This document shows, in pieces, positions 45,395 through 54,064 of a stretch of 64,000 nt of DNA (positions within the stretch are counted from its first letter, which is position 1; every line of letters starts with the position of its first letter). Origin of the DNA: DATAPD01 sp036265385. GTDB lineage: Bacteria; Acidobacteriota; Terriglobia; Terriglobales; Acidobacteriaceae. The DNA is taken from contig DATAPD010000032.1 in the NCBI GenBank assembly GCA_036265385.1, forward strand, positions 1 through 64,000. Direction: 5' to 3'. The translations under genes were made by a program, and so were the position numbers. The notes below the pieces were generated by a model. The model made no database searches and was not told the DNA's origin. It saw only the letters and a program-made list of their open reading frames with translations.

Positions 45395-45934
45395 TCAGAC
45401 GGGCTCGACTTCGTAGCCTTCGACGCGGATCGATAATGACCGCTGGATCGGATCGACAGAAATCACAAGACTGCGATCCCCGTTTTCTGCCACGAGTATG
45501 CCTTCGAGACCGTCGAGGGCTCCGCCTCGGATCCGTACGCGTTGACCGATACGCAAAAACCCGTGCTTTCGAAGTGGAATTTTGTTCGTTAGCAGCTTAC
45601 GAATGTCGTCAATTTGCGAGTCAGGAATGGGCACTCCAGCACCCTGCACACCTACCAATCCCACCGCGCCATGGGACCGCAACACTCGGATTCTCTCCTC
45701 GTGCGAATAGGTAAAGCGCACGAACGTGTAACCCGAGAACAGAGGCACCTCGACCACCTTTTTGCGATCACTCCAGCGGTGCGTTTCGGTCAAGGTCGGT
45801 AAGAAGGTCTCAAAACCGTTCGAAATTAATTGCTGGTTCACCACGCGCTCGTGTCTCGATCGCGTGCGTAGCGCGTACCACTGGAGTTCCGATGGGCTTG
45901 CGCCTGTTGTTTGATTTTCTTTGGAATCCGCCAT
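45395..45934 (-). CDS. UpxY/NusG-like transcription antiterminator
   Basis: This 179-residue NusG paralogue has an N-terminal NGN domain (WYALRTRSRHERVVNQQL to about residue 110) and a C-terminal KOW domain (GQRVRIRGGALDGLEGILV, about 125-165). UpxY-type proteins bind RNA polymerase and read through long operons, often for polysaccharides. No such operon starts directly downstream in this window. ATG 45934 is preferred to ATG 45955 because the frame from 45955 adds only a few unlikely residues; neither has a strong ribosome binding site. Confidence 0.88.
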   Translation of the reverse strand: MADSKENQTTGASPSELQWYALRTRSRHERVVNQQLISNGFETFLPTLTETHRWSDRKKVVEVPLFSGYTFVRFTYSHEERIRVLRSHGAVGLVGVQGAGVPIPDSQIDDIRKLLTNKIPLRKHGFLRIGQRVRIRGGALDGLEGILVAENGDRSLVISVDPIQRSLSIRVEGYEVEPV

Positions 45935-46070
45935 TCGAGCGTTATGTCCAATCATCAGGCTCCGATAACGCAGCCGATCGGTGATTCGTTAGCGCTTAGG
46001 TCCTGATCTCTTAAACTTTAAAAGGCGGGAGTTGCCTTCTGCAAGTGGAGTAGATACTGAAACGAAACGG

Positions 46071-47549
46071 CTACCGTTGGACAGCGGCAGACCGGAAGGT
46101 AACCCGGGTCTGAAAACCCGTTCGCGCTTCATTCTCACGCAGTTCGTAACGCCACTTTCGAACCGCGGCTAAAGCGGCTGACGCCCTCACTGGATCTCCA
46201 GAAACCACCGTTGCACTTCCGACAGACCCGTCCCTGTCGACGGTAATCTGCAGAACAATCGGCTGGTCCGAGGCAATTGAATCGCTGCCATACTCCGGTT
46301 CCACCCGGTGGATGAGCCGTTCATTGGCCGTACTCTCGTCTAAGGCGGGTATGGCGGCTGCACCTGGTTCGGATTCCTTCAGAGCAGCGTTTTCAGGGCG
46401 GGTTCGATAGACTTCCCTGCCGTCCTCATACACCACCAAACTGCCTGACGACCGGGCGGCGCGCAAAGCCTGCTCGCGATCCTGCACGGAACCCAAATTC
46501 TCCCGTTTGGCGGTAGTGACCCGAGACGAGGGCTTTTCCACCTTGCTCGCCTTAGCAGGTTTTTGAGCGGCGGCTGCCGCTTGTTGCGGTACCCCTTGCA
46601 TAAGACGTTCACTTAGAACTCCTGATCGCCATCCCGCAAGAATTCCAAGCCCAACTCCGGCCCCAATTACAAGGACAGTCATGACCGCCGTCGTGAAATC
46701 CAGTTGTCGAGGAGCCGGTAAGCTCGGTTGAATCCATTGCGCCTGAAAGCTTTCGGATCTCACCGGAATGGCATTGGCTCTCCGCTGTTCCGGTTCGTAC
46801 CAGGGTTGCCGTCGTGGGCCGTGCGTCCAGCTGTAGCCGCTCAATCCCGGATCTTCATTGGCGAATCTCTTGGGCAGCGGAGGCAATTCTTTTTCTTCAG
46901 GCAGCTCAAAACGCTGATCGGGTGGCGGCGCAATTTCGGCCGGTTCCGGCTCCGGCGGCTGTGTGATGCGTTTGACTGCCGCATCCCGATCTTGTTGAAT
47001 TTTTCGCGAAAGGGCCTGCAAGGTATGAATATCCCGCTCGCTGAAAGCGCTTGCGCGCGGAGAAAAAATCTCGAAAACTCCGGAAATTTTTTCGTCTTCG
47101 AATAGCGGAATGATCAGGATCGAGCGTGCTCCAAGTTGTCGGCTCGCCTCGGCGTCCACTCGCGGATCGGTGTCAGTGTCATCGCAAAGCTGGATCTGGC
47201 CTGTGCTGACACATGCTCCGGAGAGCCCAGAGCGAGTATCCATTTTGATTCCGAGATCCGGCGCCGTCGCGCCAGCTGTTGCTCGGCAAACCATTTCGCC
47301 GTCGCGCATCAGGGCAATCGCTGCACCACTGGCACCAGTAGCCAGTCGAGCCTGTTCCACGATGTTGTTTAGGACTAGATCCAGTGCAAGCTCTGAGGTG
47401 AGTTCCCCGCCGCCAGTCGTTGCCAGCGCACCGACTAAACGCTCTACGTTACCGCTCTCGTCTTCTTCCAGAGACAAGTGAATGTCCGGCGCAGATGGAC
47501 GTGCTTTCTGCGGATCAGGTTCTGGCGGCACGACCGAGTAAAAGGGCAT
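46071..47549 (-). CDS. GAF domain - transmembrane - TonB C-terminal fusion protein
   Basis: This 492-residue protein has an N-terminal GAF domain (about 45-195; LATGASGAAIALMRDGEMVCRATAG, GARSILIIPLFEDEKISGVFEIFS), then a Pro/Glu-rich linker, one transmembrane helix (about 283-305, FTTAVMTVLVIGAGVGLGILAG) and a periplasmic TonB C-terminal domain (about 410-490, PIVLQITVDRDGSVGSATVVSGDPVRASAALAAV). GAF domains bind small ligands in the cytoplasm, so the fusion could tie a cytoplasmic signal to energy transduction or envelope contacts. The combination is unusual outside this phylum. Confidence 0.82.
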   Translation of the reverse strand: MPFYSVVPPEPDPQKARPSAPDIHLSLEEDESGNVERLVGALATTGGGELTSELALDLVLNNIVEQARLATGASGAAIALMRDGEMVCRATAGATAPDLGIKMDTRSGLSGACVSTGQIQLCDDTDTDPRVDAEASRQLGARSILIIPLFEDEKISGVFEIFSPRASAFSERDIHTLQALSRKIQQDRDAAVKRITQPPEPEPAEIAPPPDQRFELPEEKELPPLPKRFANEDPGLSGYSWTHGPRRQPWYEPEQRRANAIPVRSESFQAQWIQPSLPAPRQLDFTTAVMTVLVIGAGVGLGILAGWRSGVLSERLMQGVPQQAAAAAQKPAKASKVEKPSSRVTTAKRENLGSVQDREQALRAARSSGSLVVYEDGREVYRTRPENAALKESEPGAAAIPALDESTANERLIHRVEPEYGSDSIASDQPIVLQITVDRDGSVGSATVVSGDPVRASAALAAVRKWRYELRENEARTGFQTRVTFRSAAVQR

Positions 47550-47775
47550 ACGATAACGCGCCGGCTTTCGCCGTCACAGAGGCGTTTTGCAGTTTCCCTT
47601 CCCTCAAATGCGACGGAGGACGAAGTAGACCGGACTGAGCGGAGTTTCACTCGGAACATGCCTCGAAGTCAATGAAGAATCTGTACAGTGCACCTGAAAG
47701 CTTGCCGAAGTGGGGTCACACCAAGAAAATCCGACAATTCGGACAGCATAACTGCCATGTACAATCTCGACACGC

Positions 47776-49005
47776 ATGCACCCTCCGGCCACTTCCAACA
47801 AGGCGCTAACTCGCAGCGACCAGTGGCATGCGGTGGCCGCGAGTTTCCTCGGCTGGACCCTCGACGCTTTTGATTTTTTTGTGCTGGTCTTCCTGGTCGA
47901 TATCCTGGCCGCTCAGTTCCATGTTTCGGCCGCAAAGATCATCTGGACGACCACGGCGACCTTAGCAATGCGCCCAATCGGTGCGGTTCTTTTTGGCATG
48001 TTGGCGGACCGGTATGGTCGTCGAAAGCCGCTGATGGCCAATGTCGTGTTCTTCTCGGCCATGGAACTTCTTTGCGGGTTTGCTCCCAACTACACCACCT
48101 TTCTCATACTCCGCGCTATCTTTGGCATCGGTATGGGTGGCGAGTGGGGCGTCGGGGCGTCGCTGGCCATGGAGAGTGCCCCGCCCAAATGGCGCGGGAT
48201 TCTCTCTGGTGTCGTCCAGAGCGGCTATTCAATCGGTTACCTCCTGGCTGCCGTTGCTGCCCGAATCATCCTCCCGTTGTGGGGTTGGAGAGCAATGTTT
48301 TGGGCAGGCGGAGTACCAGCATTGCTCGCCTTCTATATCCGGTTAAAAGTGCGCGAATCGGAGGCATGGCACCAGCATCGCGCCGCCAGCTTCCGCGAAA
48401 TCCTCACGACCACCGCTTCCCAATGGAAGACCCTCGCTTTTCTGGTGCTGATGATGACGCTTTTCATGTTCCTCTCGCATGGAACTCAGGACTTGTACCC
48501 ACACTTCCTGAAGACTGTCCATCAGTTTTCATCTTCTACCGTGTCGTACATTGCCATCATCTACAACATCGGAGCCGTTCTGGGTGCGATTCTTTTTGGT
48601 CATCTTTCGGAAAAGTTGGGCCGCAGACGATCGATCATCTTCGCTCTCTTCCTTTCACTGATCGTAATTCCCGCATGGGCTTTCGGAGAGTCTCTCTCAG
48701 TCTTGGTTGTCGGAGCATTCTTGATGCAGGTAGGCGTACAAGGCGCATGGGGAATCGTCCCAGCTCACTTGAATGAGTTGTCTCCCGATAACGTCCGCGG
48801 TCTGATGCCAGGACTTGCTTATCAACTGGGAATTCTGCTTGCCGCGCCCACCAACAATATCGAGTATGCGTTGCGTGACAAATGGGGCTATCAGTGGGCT
48901 TTGGCGGGTTTTGAAGTAGTCACGATATTCGGGCTTGGATTGATCGTTTTGATGGGAGCCGAGAAGAAAGGCAAAAGTTTCCATCGCACCGAACAGGTCG
49001 CTTAA
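47776..49005 (+). CDS. MFS transporter (sugar acid/sialic-acid or carboxylate type)
   Basis: This 409-residue integral membrane protein has about 12 hydrophobic helices and the MFS loop motif LADRYGRRKPLM, plus GMGGEWGVGASLAMES and a second loop (FGHLSEKLGRRRS). The N-terminus (WHAVAASFLGWTLDAFDFFV) matches the metabolite:H+ symporter branch that includes NanT and lactate permeases. The substrate cannot be named. It is divergent from the GAF-TonB gene. Confidence 0.9.
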   Translation: MHPPATSNKALTRSDQWHAVAASFLGWTLDAFDFFVLVFLVDILAAQFHVSAAKIIWTTTATLAMRPIGAVLFGMLADRYGRRKPLMANVVFFSAMELLCGFAPNYTTFLILRAIFGIGMGGEWGVGASLAMESAPPKWRGILSGVVQSGYSIGYLLAAVAARIILPLWGWRAMFWAGGVPALLAFYIRLKVRESEAWHQHRAASFREILTTTASQWKTLAFLVLMMTLFMFLSHGTQDLYPHFLKTVHQFSSSTVSYIAIIYNIGAVLGAILFGHLSEKLGRRRSIIFALFLSLIVIPAWAFGESLSVLVVGAFLMQVGVQGAWGIVPAHLNELSPDNVRGLMPGLAYQLGILLAAPTNNIEYALRDKWGYQWALAGFEVVTIFGLGLIVLMGAEKKGKSFHRTEQVA

Positions 49006-49044
49006 GGAATCAGTCTTCGACCTCGCATTCTTCCGAGCCTGGAA

Positions 49045-49140
49045 CTATCCCTTCTTTTCAGAAAAAGCAGCTACGGCCAGCAAGACTCCAATCGCTCCGA
49101 AGGCCGCCAGCGCCATAAGAGCAAGCATCAGGATCGGCAT
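49045..49140 (-). CDS. 31-residue single-pass membrane peptide
   Basis: This short gene encodes MPILMLALMALAAFGAIGVL followed by LAVAAFSEKKG. Residues 2-26 form one membrane helix, and a lysine-rich end should face the cytoplasm. The ATG is preceded on the minus strand by GGGAGG (49146-49151) with a five-base gap, a strong site that argues for translation. It lies between the MFS gene and the UDP-glucuronate decarboxylase-like gene. It resembles in form the small subunits of membrane complexes such as KdpF or CydX, but I do not recognise it. Confidence 0.6.
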   Translation of the reverse strand: MPILMLALMALAAFGAIGVLLAVAAFSEKKG

Positions 49141-49315
49141 ATGAGCCTCCCGAGACTATTCTTCCCCGCTGGACACGCACGTACGGTGATGCAAATCACG
49201 AACTGCTGTGAGCCCGGAAACCTCGAGTGATGACCGATACCAGGCTGTTCGATTACATTGAGTTCTGTTGCTCTTGGGATGTGATGTTACAAGTCTTGGG
49301 ACCCAGAGGAGGAGA

Positions 49316-50263
49316 ATGTCAAAACGTGCGCTGGTAACGGGTGGAGCGGGGTTTCTCGGATCGCATCTCTGCGACGCCTTGATAGCGGATGGTTTCAATG
49401 TCATCGCTGCCGATAACCTGATCACGGGCCGACTCGAAAACATAAGCCACCTACGAAACGATGGCCGATTCGAGTTTCGCGAACTCGACATCTGCGCGCC
49501 ATTCGATTTAGGTCCCGTTGACTATGTATTTCATTTCGCCAGCCCAGCCAGCCCGATCGATTACATGACACACGGCATCGCAACCCTACAAGTGGGTTCC
49601 CTCGGCACATTCAATGCGCTCGAACTTGCGCGAAAGTATCACGCCAAATATCTCATTTCCTCCACCTCTGAATGTTACGGCGATCCTTTGGAACATCCAC
49701 AGAAGGAGACCTATTGGGGGCATGTGAATCCGATCGGTCCCCGCTCCGTTTACGACGAAGCGAAACGCTTTTCAGAAGCAGTCACGATGGCCTACCACCG
49801 TTATCACAAGGTTGATACACGCATTTTGCGGATCTTCAATACGTATGGACCCAGAATGCAACTCAATGACGGCCGCGTCATACCGAATTTTATGAAGCAG
49901 GCATTGATGGGCGAACCTCTCACCGTCTATGGCGACGGCTCACAGACGCGCAGCTTCTGCTATGTAAGTGATGAGATCGATGGCATCATGCGGCTCTCAC
50001 GATCGAATGAGCATGACCCAGTCAACATTGGTAATCCCGTCGAGTTCACAATTCTTGAATGCGCGAAGCGCGTTATCGAGGTCACCGGATCGAAAAGTTC
50101 CATTCGACAAGAACCTCTCCCACAGGATGATCCCAAGCAGCGTCAGCCGGACATCACGAAGGCAAGGACTCTCCTCGGTTGGGATCCGAAAGTTGGCTTG
50201 GAAGAGGGCTTGAAACATTCTCTCGAATATTTCAAAAAAGCTGTTCAGTCGTTGGCTAATTAG
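49316..50263 (+). CDS. UDP-glucuronate decarboxylase-like extended SDR
   Basis: This 315-residue NAD-dependent sugar-nucleotide enzyme has the Rossmann motif VTGGAGFLGSHLCD, the family segment FHFASPASPIDYM, catalytic Ser/Thr in STSECYGDP, the YDEAKRF Tyr-x3-Lys pair and RIFNTYGPRMQLNDGRV. These match UDP-xylose synthase (decarboxylation of UDP-glucuronate to UDP-xylose). The start ATG follows AGAGGAGGAG closely, which decides against the longer frame from 49268. It ends four bases inside the convergent PilZ gene. Confidence 0.93.
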   Translation: MSKRALVTGGAGFLGSHLCDALIADGFNVIAADNLITGRLENISHLRNDGRFEFRELDICAPFDLGPVDYVFHFASPASPIDYMTHGIATLQVGSLGTFNALELARKYHAKYLISSTSECYGDPLEHPQKETYWGHVNPIGPRSVYDEAKRFSEAVTMAYHRYHKVDTRILRIFNTYGPRMQLNDGRVIPNFMKQALMGEPLTVYGDGSQTRSFCYVSDEIDGIMRLSRSNEHDPVNIGNPVEFTILECAKRVIEVTGSKSSIRQEPLPQDDPKQRQPDITKARTLLGWDPKVGLEEGLKHSLEYFKKAVQSLAN

Positions 50264-51381
50264 AAGGTCGGTTCCAGAGTGGGACCTGCGGAGACGACGT
50301 TGATCAGTTGCTGCACTTGTTCGCGCTCAGGCGCATCTTTCAGCGAGAATCGCACACCCATCCCAAATCCTGGATGTGTCGCCTGAACCAGACCGCGCAC
50401 CCGAATCTTCATGCTCTGCGTGCGAACAATAATTTCTACCGGACTATTTGCTTCAAACGGCGTAGGCATTTCTACGTAGCATCCGCCGCTACTGATGTCT
50501 GAAAGGCTGCAGCGATTCGGTACCGTGCTGCCTAACCTATAAACTTCAGCACCAAGGCTGCAAGCATGGCGCGATTCCCCACGGCGGTTCCCTGGTAATG
50601 AGCGTAGCCGCTGCATCGCGCTCTGCTCCGCATCTGACGCGGCCGTCGGCGTTGCCAGCGGCGTGGTGATCGTTTTCGGCGCAGAGTTCTCTTTCCGAAA
50701 ATTATTGTGCAGCAGCCATTCGTTAAGAATCCGGCGCGAGGTCTGAGGAACATCGACAAACCGTATGCCAACGCGCCCGGTGGAATCTTGCCAAGCCACT
50801 TCACCAGAAAGCCGTACCAATTTCGTTTGTCCGGGAAGGGTGAATTGAAAATAAACCTTGCAAGCGGGCGGAAGTCTCCGCTCGCTTTGAATCGCGGCTC
50901 CTTCTTCGCTCACATCGAGCATTGTGCTCTTAGAGTCCTCAACGTTCGCGTATGCCAGATTCGCCGGCGTGTATACCGGAATGCGCGGCACTCTACGCCG
51001 CTCCCGTCTCATTAGACCCTGAGCAGCCTTAAGACTTACCTTCGCTCTTTCTTCAGAGATCGGTTTATACAGGACGAAATTGGTTCCTAGTGAGAACAGG
51101 TGTCTCACATTGTTCGCACTCCCGACCAGTGCGATAACGAGTGTCCCACTATTCATTTTTGAATGATGTGCTTTCGAGATCACCGTGCTCGCGCCTTGCT
51201 CATCTTGCGCGTCGAGCACCAGTGCGTCATAGCGTCGGTCAACGACCATCGCCAGAGCTTCCTCGACCGAAGAGACATGATCGGTGACCATGTCTTGCTC
51301 GACCAGAACTTTGCGTAGAAGATCGCTGGTTCCGGGATCACTGCACAGCAGTAGAACGCGCCATTCCATCCTGCCGCTCAT
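50260..51381 (-). CDS. PilZ-domain protein with receiver-like N-terminus
   Basis: This 373-residue protein has a receiver-like domain (about 6-120; VLLLCSDPGTSDLLRKVL, YDALVLDAQD) that keeps an Asp at the phosphorylation site but lacks the usual acidic pair, then two PilZ domains. The first starts at RRERRRVPRIPV with DVSEEG, and the second at RRGESRHACSL with DISSGG. Both have the RxxxR and D/NxSxxG pattern that binds cyclic di-GMP. It probably responds to that messenger in motility or surface growth. Its stop codon overlaps that of the convergent sugar-nucleotide gene. Confidence 0.88.
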   Translation of the reverse strand: MSGRMEWRVLLLCSDPGTSDLLRKVLVEQDMVTDHVSSVEEALAMVVDRRYDALVLDAQDEQGASTVISKAHHSKMNSGTLVIALVGSANNVRHLFSLGTNFVLYKPISEERAKVSLKAAQGLMRRERRRVPRIPVYTPANLAYANVEDSKSTMLDVSEEGAAIQSERRLPPACKVYFQFTLPGQTKLVRLSGEVAWQDSTGRVGIRFVDVPQTSRRILNEWLLHNNFRKENSAPKTITTPLATPTAASDAEQSAMQRLRSLPGNRRGESRHACSLGAEVYRLGSTVPNRCSLSDISSGGCYVEMPTPFEANSPVEIIVRTQSMKIRVRGLVQATHPGFGMGVRFSLKDAPEREQVQQLINVVSAGPTLEPTF

Positions 51382-51564
51382 CCTAGTTTTGTTGCGAGGG
51401 TACCGACAAGTTACTCAAGTCATAGAAGTGATCCCCTCTTCTCCAGATTTTGTGCCTGAAACTTTCGTTATCTAGCCTCTTTCACGAGGGACATCTAGTG
51501 TTTCTGAGGGTCACCTTCCGCAAGTTACTGACCCAGATAACGCCTTCTCACAAGGATTTCTGCC

Positions 51565-51972
51565 ATGCCAGAAAATGCGAGTACCTGGGCGATTGGCTCC
51601 GGCAGTGTTGTAGTTGCATTCTCGCTCTTCCTTCTTGCCGCCACGATGGCCGACACCACCGACCAGCATCTATTGCCGGTCGGCGCTTGTATCTTCTCGC
51701 TTGGCATTCTCATGATTGCCAGTGGCTTCTATCTCAAAGCTCGAGCCCTGCAGACCCAGTTCGGGGGTGCCCCACCAGCTCCGCGCCCTCAGTCCGGCGG
51801 TTGTGAGAAATGCAAAGCCGAGACCCCAGTCATCCACTGCCGCGTACACCACGTGCACCTGTGCGGACATTGTCTCGCGGACCATTACGATTTTCGTTCC
51901 TGCGCTTATGTGCCGAGCACGCGCCGACAAGTCGCGAAGAACAACCGCAGCATGGCCGCGAAAGCTCGCTAA
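51565..51972 (+). CDS. Small membrane protein with B-box-like Cys/His motif
   Basis: This 135-residue protein has two membrane helices (about 8-27 and 36-56) and a cytoplasmic or periplasmic Cys/His-rich end: CEKC, CRVHHVH, LCGHCLADHYDFRSC. The arrangement resembles a B-box or zinc-ribbon metal site. The start ATG has AAGGA upstream (about 51553-51557). No family is recognised and the function is unknown. It is divergent from the PilZ gene and lies just before the DUF3179 gene. Confidence 0.75.
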   Translation: MPENASTWAIGSGSVVVAFSLFLLAATMADTTDQHLLPVGACIFSLGILMIASGFYLKARALQTQFGGAPPAPRPQSGGCEKCKAETPVIHCRVHHVHLCGHCLADHYDFRSCAYVPSTRRQVAKNNRSMAAKAR

Positions 51973-52100
51973 TCGAAATAAACCACGCTGTCCGGGTTCA
52001 GAACCCGGTGCATCCGATTCCTCTGTTGCAGCTCTGCACATAACAACCTTCGCATAGGTTGACGGTTTACCATAAGCAGCGGCACCATAAAGAAACAGTC

Positions 52101-53309
52101 ATGCAAGCCAATGTTCGACTCGCCCCGGGCCTTAAGCTCATCTTCTGGATTTTCGCCTTTGGCACGTTCGCTCTTTTTTTCATCCCAGCCTTCATCATTC
52201 GGCCGTTCCGATACCAGTCGCCACGCGCGCTCGCGCTGGCTTTCGAAGTAAAAGCTATCGCCCCGCTCGCGACCGTGGTGTTGGCATTGGTCTCATTGCT
52301 TTTGGGCTGGATCCTTTGGTCGCGAACTTCGCAAATACAGCGCGTATTCCTGGCGCTCGGTATTCTCTTGGCGGCTGGCTCGGCGGTGATGTCGCGCCTC
52401 AACTACTTTGAGTGGATGTTTCATCCCATCCAGACGCCAGGATTTCTATCCGCGCAAAATGCCAAGCTCGATCCCGGCGAAATGATCATGGCTGTTCGTT
52501 TCGGCAATGACGCTCGCGCGTACCCGATCGTCCAAATGGCTTACCACCATGTATTCAACGACGAAGTGGGCGGAATACCAATCGTGGTCACGTATTGAAC
52601 GCTCTGTCACACCGGTCTGGTGTGGAAAAGTACGATGCAGAATCGTGTACTGCATTTCTATCTCGCGGGCATCAACAACCAGAATTTCCTGATGCGCGAC
52701 CGCGAGACGGGAACTTGGTGGCAGCAGGTCAGCGGACTCGCCCTCTTCGGGCCTTTACAAGGCGCCCGTTTGGAACGTGTGGTCAACGACGAAATCACAT
52801 TCGCTAGTTGGAAATCAGAATTTCCTGCCGGACAGGTTCTGGCGCCGATCGCGAAGTTTTCGGACAAGTACGAGAAAGACTGGGAGACCAGTGTGGGCAA
52901 GCTCCCTGTAGTTGTTAGCTTCCCGGGCCAAGGCCTCGCCGACCGAGATGTGATTATCGGCCTCTCATTAGGGAATGAAGCCCGCGCCTATCCACTCGCA
53001 ACAGTCCTTAAGCAGTCACCGATTCAGGATCAAGTGGGCGGAGTGCCAATCCTCCTCGCTGTCGGTCCCGATAAACAATCCCTTCGTGCTTTTATCAGCC
53101 GCGATGGTGATCAGCGTCTCGAATTTTTTCAGAAACCGGGCGCAGCCGATTGGACACTCATCGATACCTCTGGCAGTGAGTGGAATTTCAAGGGATGCGC
53201 CACGAGTGGCGCGAAATCAGGAAAATGCCTGGAGCAGATCGTCTTCCTCAAAGACTATTGGTTCGATTGGCGCAACTACCATCCGACGACTTCAGTTTAT
53301 CGTCACTGA
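52101..53309 (+). CDS. DUF3179 membrane protein, predicted selenoprotein
   Basis: Read through one UGA (52596-52598), this is a 402-residue protein: three N-terminal membrane helices (about 11-32, 56-76 and 82-102), then a DUF3179 domain. UGA is residue 166 in GGIPIVVTY-Sec-TLCHTGLVW; other DUF3179 proteins have Cys there (VVTYCPLC-type), so the site reads Sec-x-x-Cys169. The rest of the domain continues in the same frame (FYLAGINNQNFLMRDRETGT, GLSLGNEARAYPLATVL, VGGVPILLAV) to VYRH. The activity of DUF3179 is unknown. The start ATG 52101 has only a weak ribosome binding site; the frame is open to 52059. A SECIS-like hairpin follows the UGA directly. Confidence 0.82.
52608..52624 (+). promoter_or_regulatory. 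Candidate bacterial SECIS hairpin (DUF3179 gene)
   Basis: CACACC pairs perfectly with GGTGTG (six pairs) around GGTCT. The loop begins 16 bases after the UGA and starts with G. This is at the short edge of the described distance range, so support is weaker than for the two others. A second hairpin, ATGCAG/CTGCAT, lies further on, with its loop about 43 bases after the UGA, outside the usual range. Confidence 0.5.
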
Positions 53310-53316
53310 TTGTCGA

Positions 53317-53772
53317 TTATCGCCCCTGGAATTCGACTTTCGCTTCAGCCTCGGTAGGTACGCCGTTACACATCGCTGGACGATAACGCCAGTGCTGGAT
53401 GGTCAGTAGAACATTCTGGTCCTCCGTCTCGCCGCCGCTCTCAAGGATGAATGGGCTGTGAACTCGCCCATCCGTTCCGACGATAAAACTCACGGTAATT
53501 TTCAGGTCCTCCTTCGTCACGTCGAACAACGGATCTGGTGTCGCCAATGCCTCAGGAGGCCGGTCCGCTTCGCATTGCACATGATCGGAGGTATGTTGCG
53601 CCATCGCATACTCCAATTGATCTTGCCACGGAGAGTGCCAAACCTTCGTTTCCTTAGGTGCCAGTAAAGCACGGCTCATGGCCGCCTGTACCAGCGCTGG
53701 TTTTGTGGACGCAGAGCAAACGAAAGGGGTAATCAAAAGTGTGATGGCCAGAGTTTGAAACGTGCGCGTCAT
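53317..53772 (-). CDS. Exported TonB C-terminal-like protein
   Basis: This 151-residue protein has a signal peptide (TFQTLAITLLITPFVCSA) and a C-terminal region like the TonB energy-transducer fold (LKITVSFIVGTDGRVHSPFILESGG, LLTIQHWRYRPAMCNGVPTEAEAKVEF). No membrane anchor or Pro-rich linker is present, so it is not a classical TonB. Start ATG 53772 is chosen for the signal peptide; an upstream ATG at 53820 would bury it. It ends eight bases from the DUF3179 stop, in the opposite orientation. Confidence 0.78.
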   Translation of the reverse strand: MTRTFQTLAITLLITPFVCSASTKPALVQAAMSRALLAPKETKVWHSPWQDQLEYAMAQHTSDHVQCEADRPPEALATPDPLFDVTKEDLKITVSFIVGTDGRVHSPFILESGGETEDQNVLLTIQHWRYRPAMCNGVPTEAEAKVEFQGR

Positions 53773-54064
53773 GGGACCCTGTTCGGCCGCAACACTGCCA
53801 AACACAAAATGGATGCGCAATCTGACTGCCGCCGCATTTTTCTAATATCTATCACCGCTTCAGTCACTTACGTCTGACGCGTCTTCAACGCGATTCCAAT
53901 CTCCTGTGAAAAAGCTTGCGCCGAAGCAGTATCCGCCTGCCTCTTCCTCGTGTGATTTCCGAACACTCTTTTGTGCGCAAGATCACACCAATGTATGAGG
54001 TATTTGGCGAAAATCGCATTGACCGCGTTCTTCTCGATGGCTGCGAGAAGCACAGGAGGATGTC

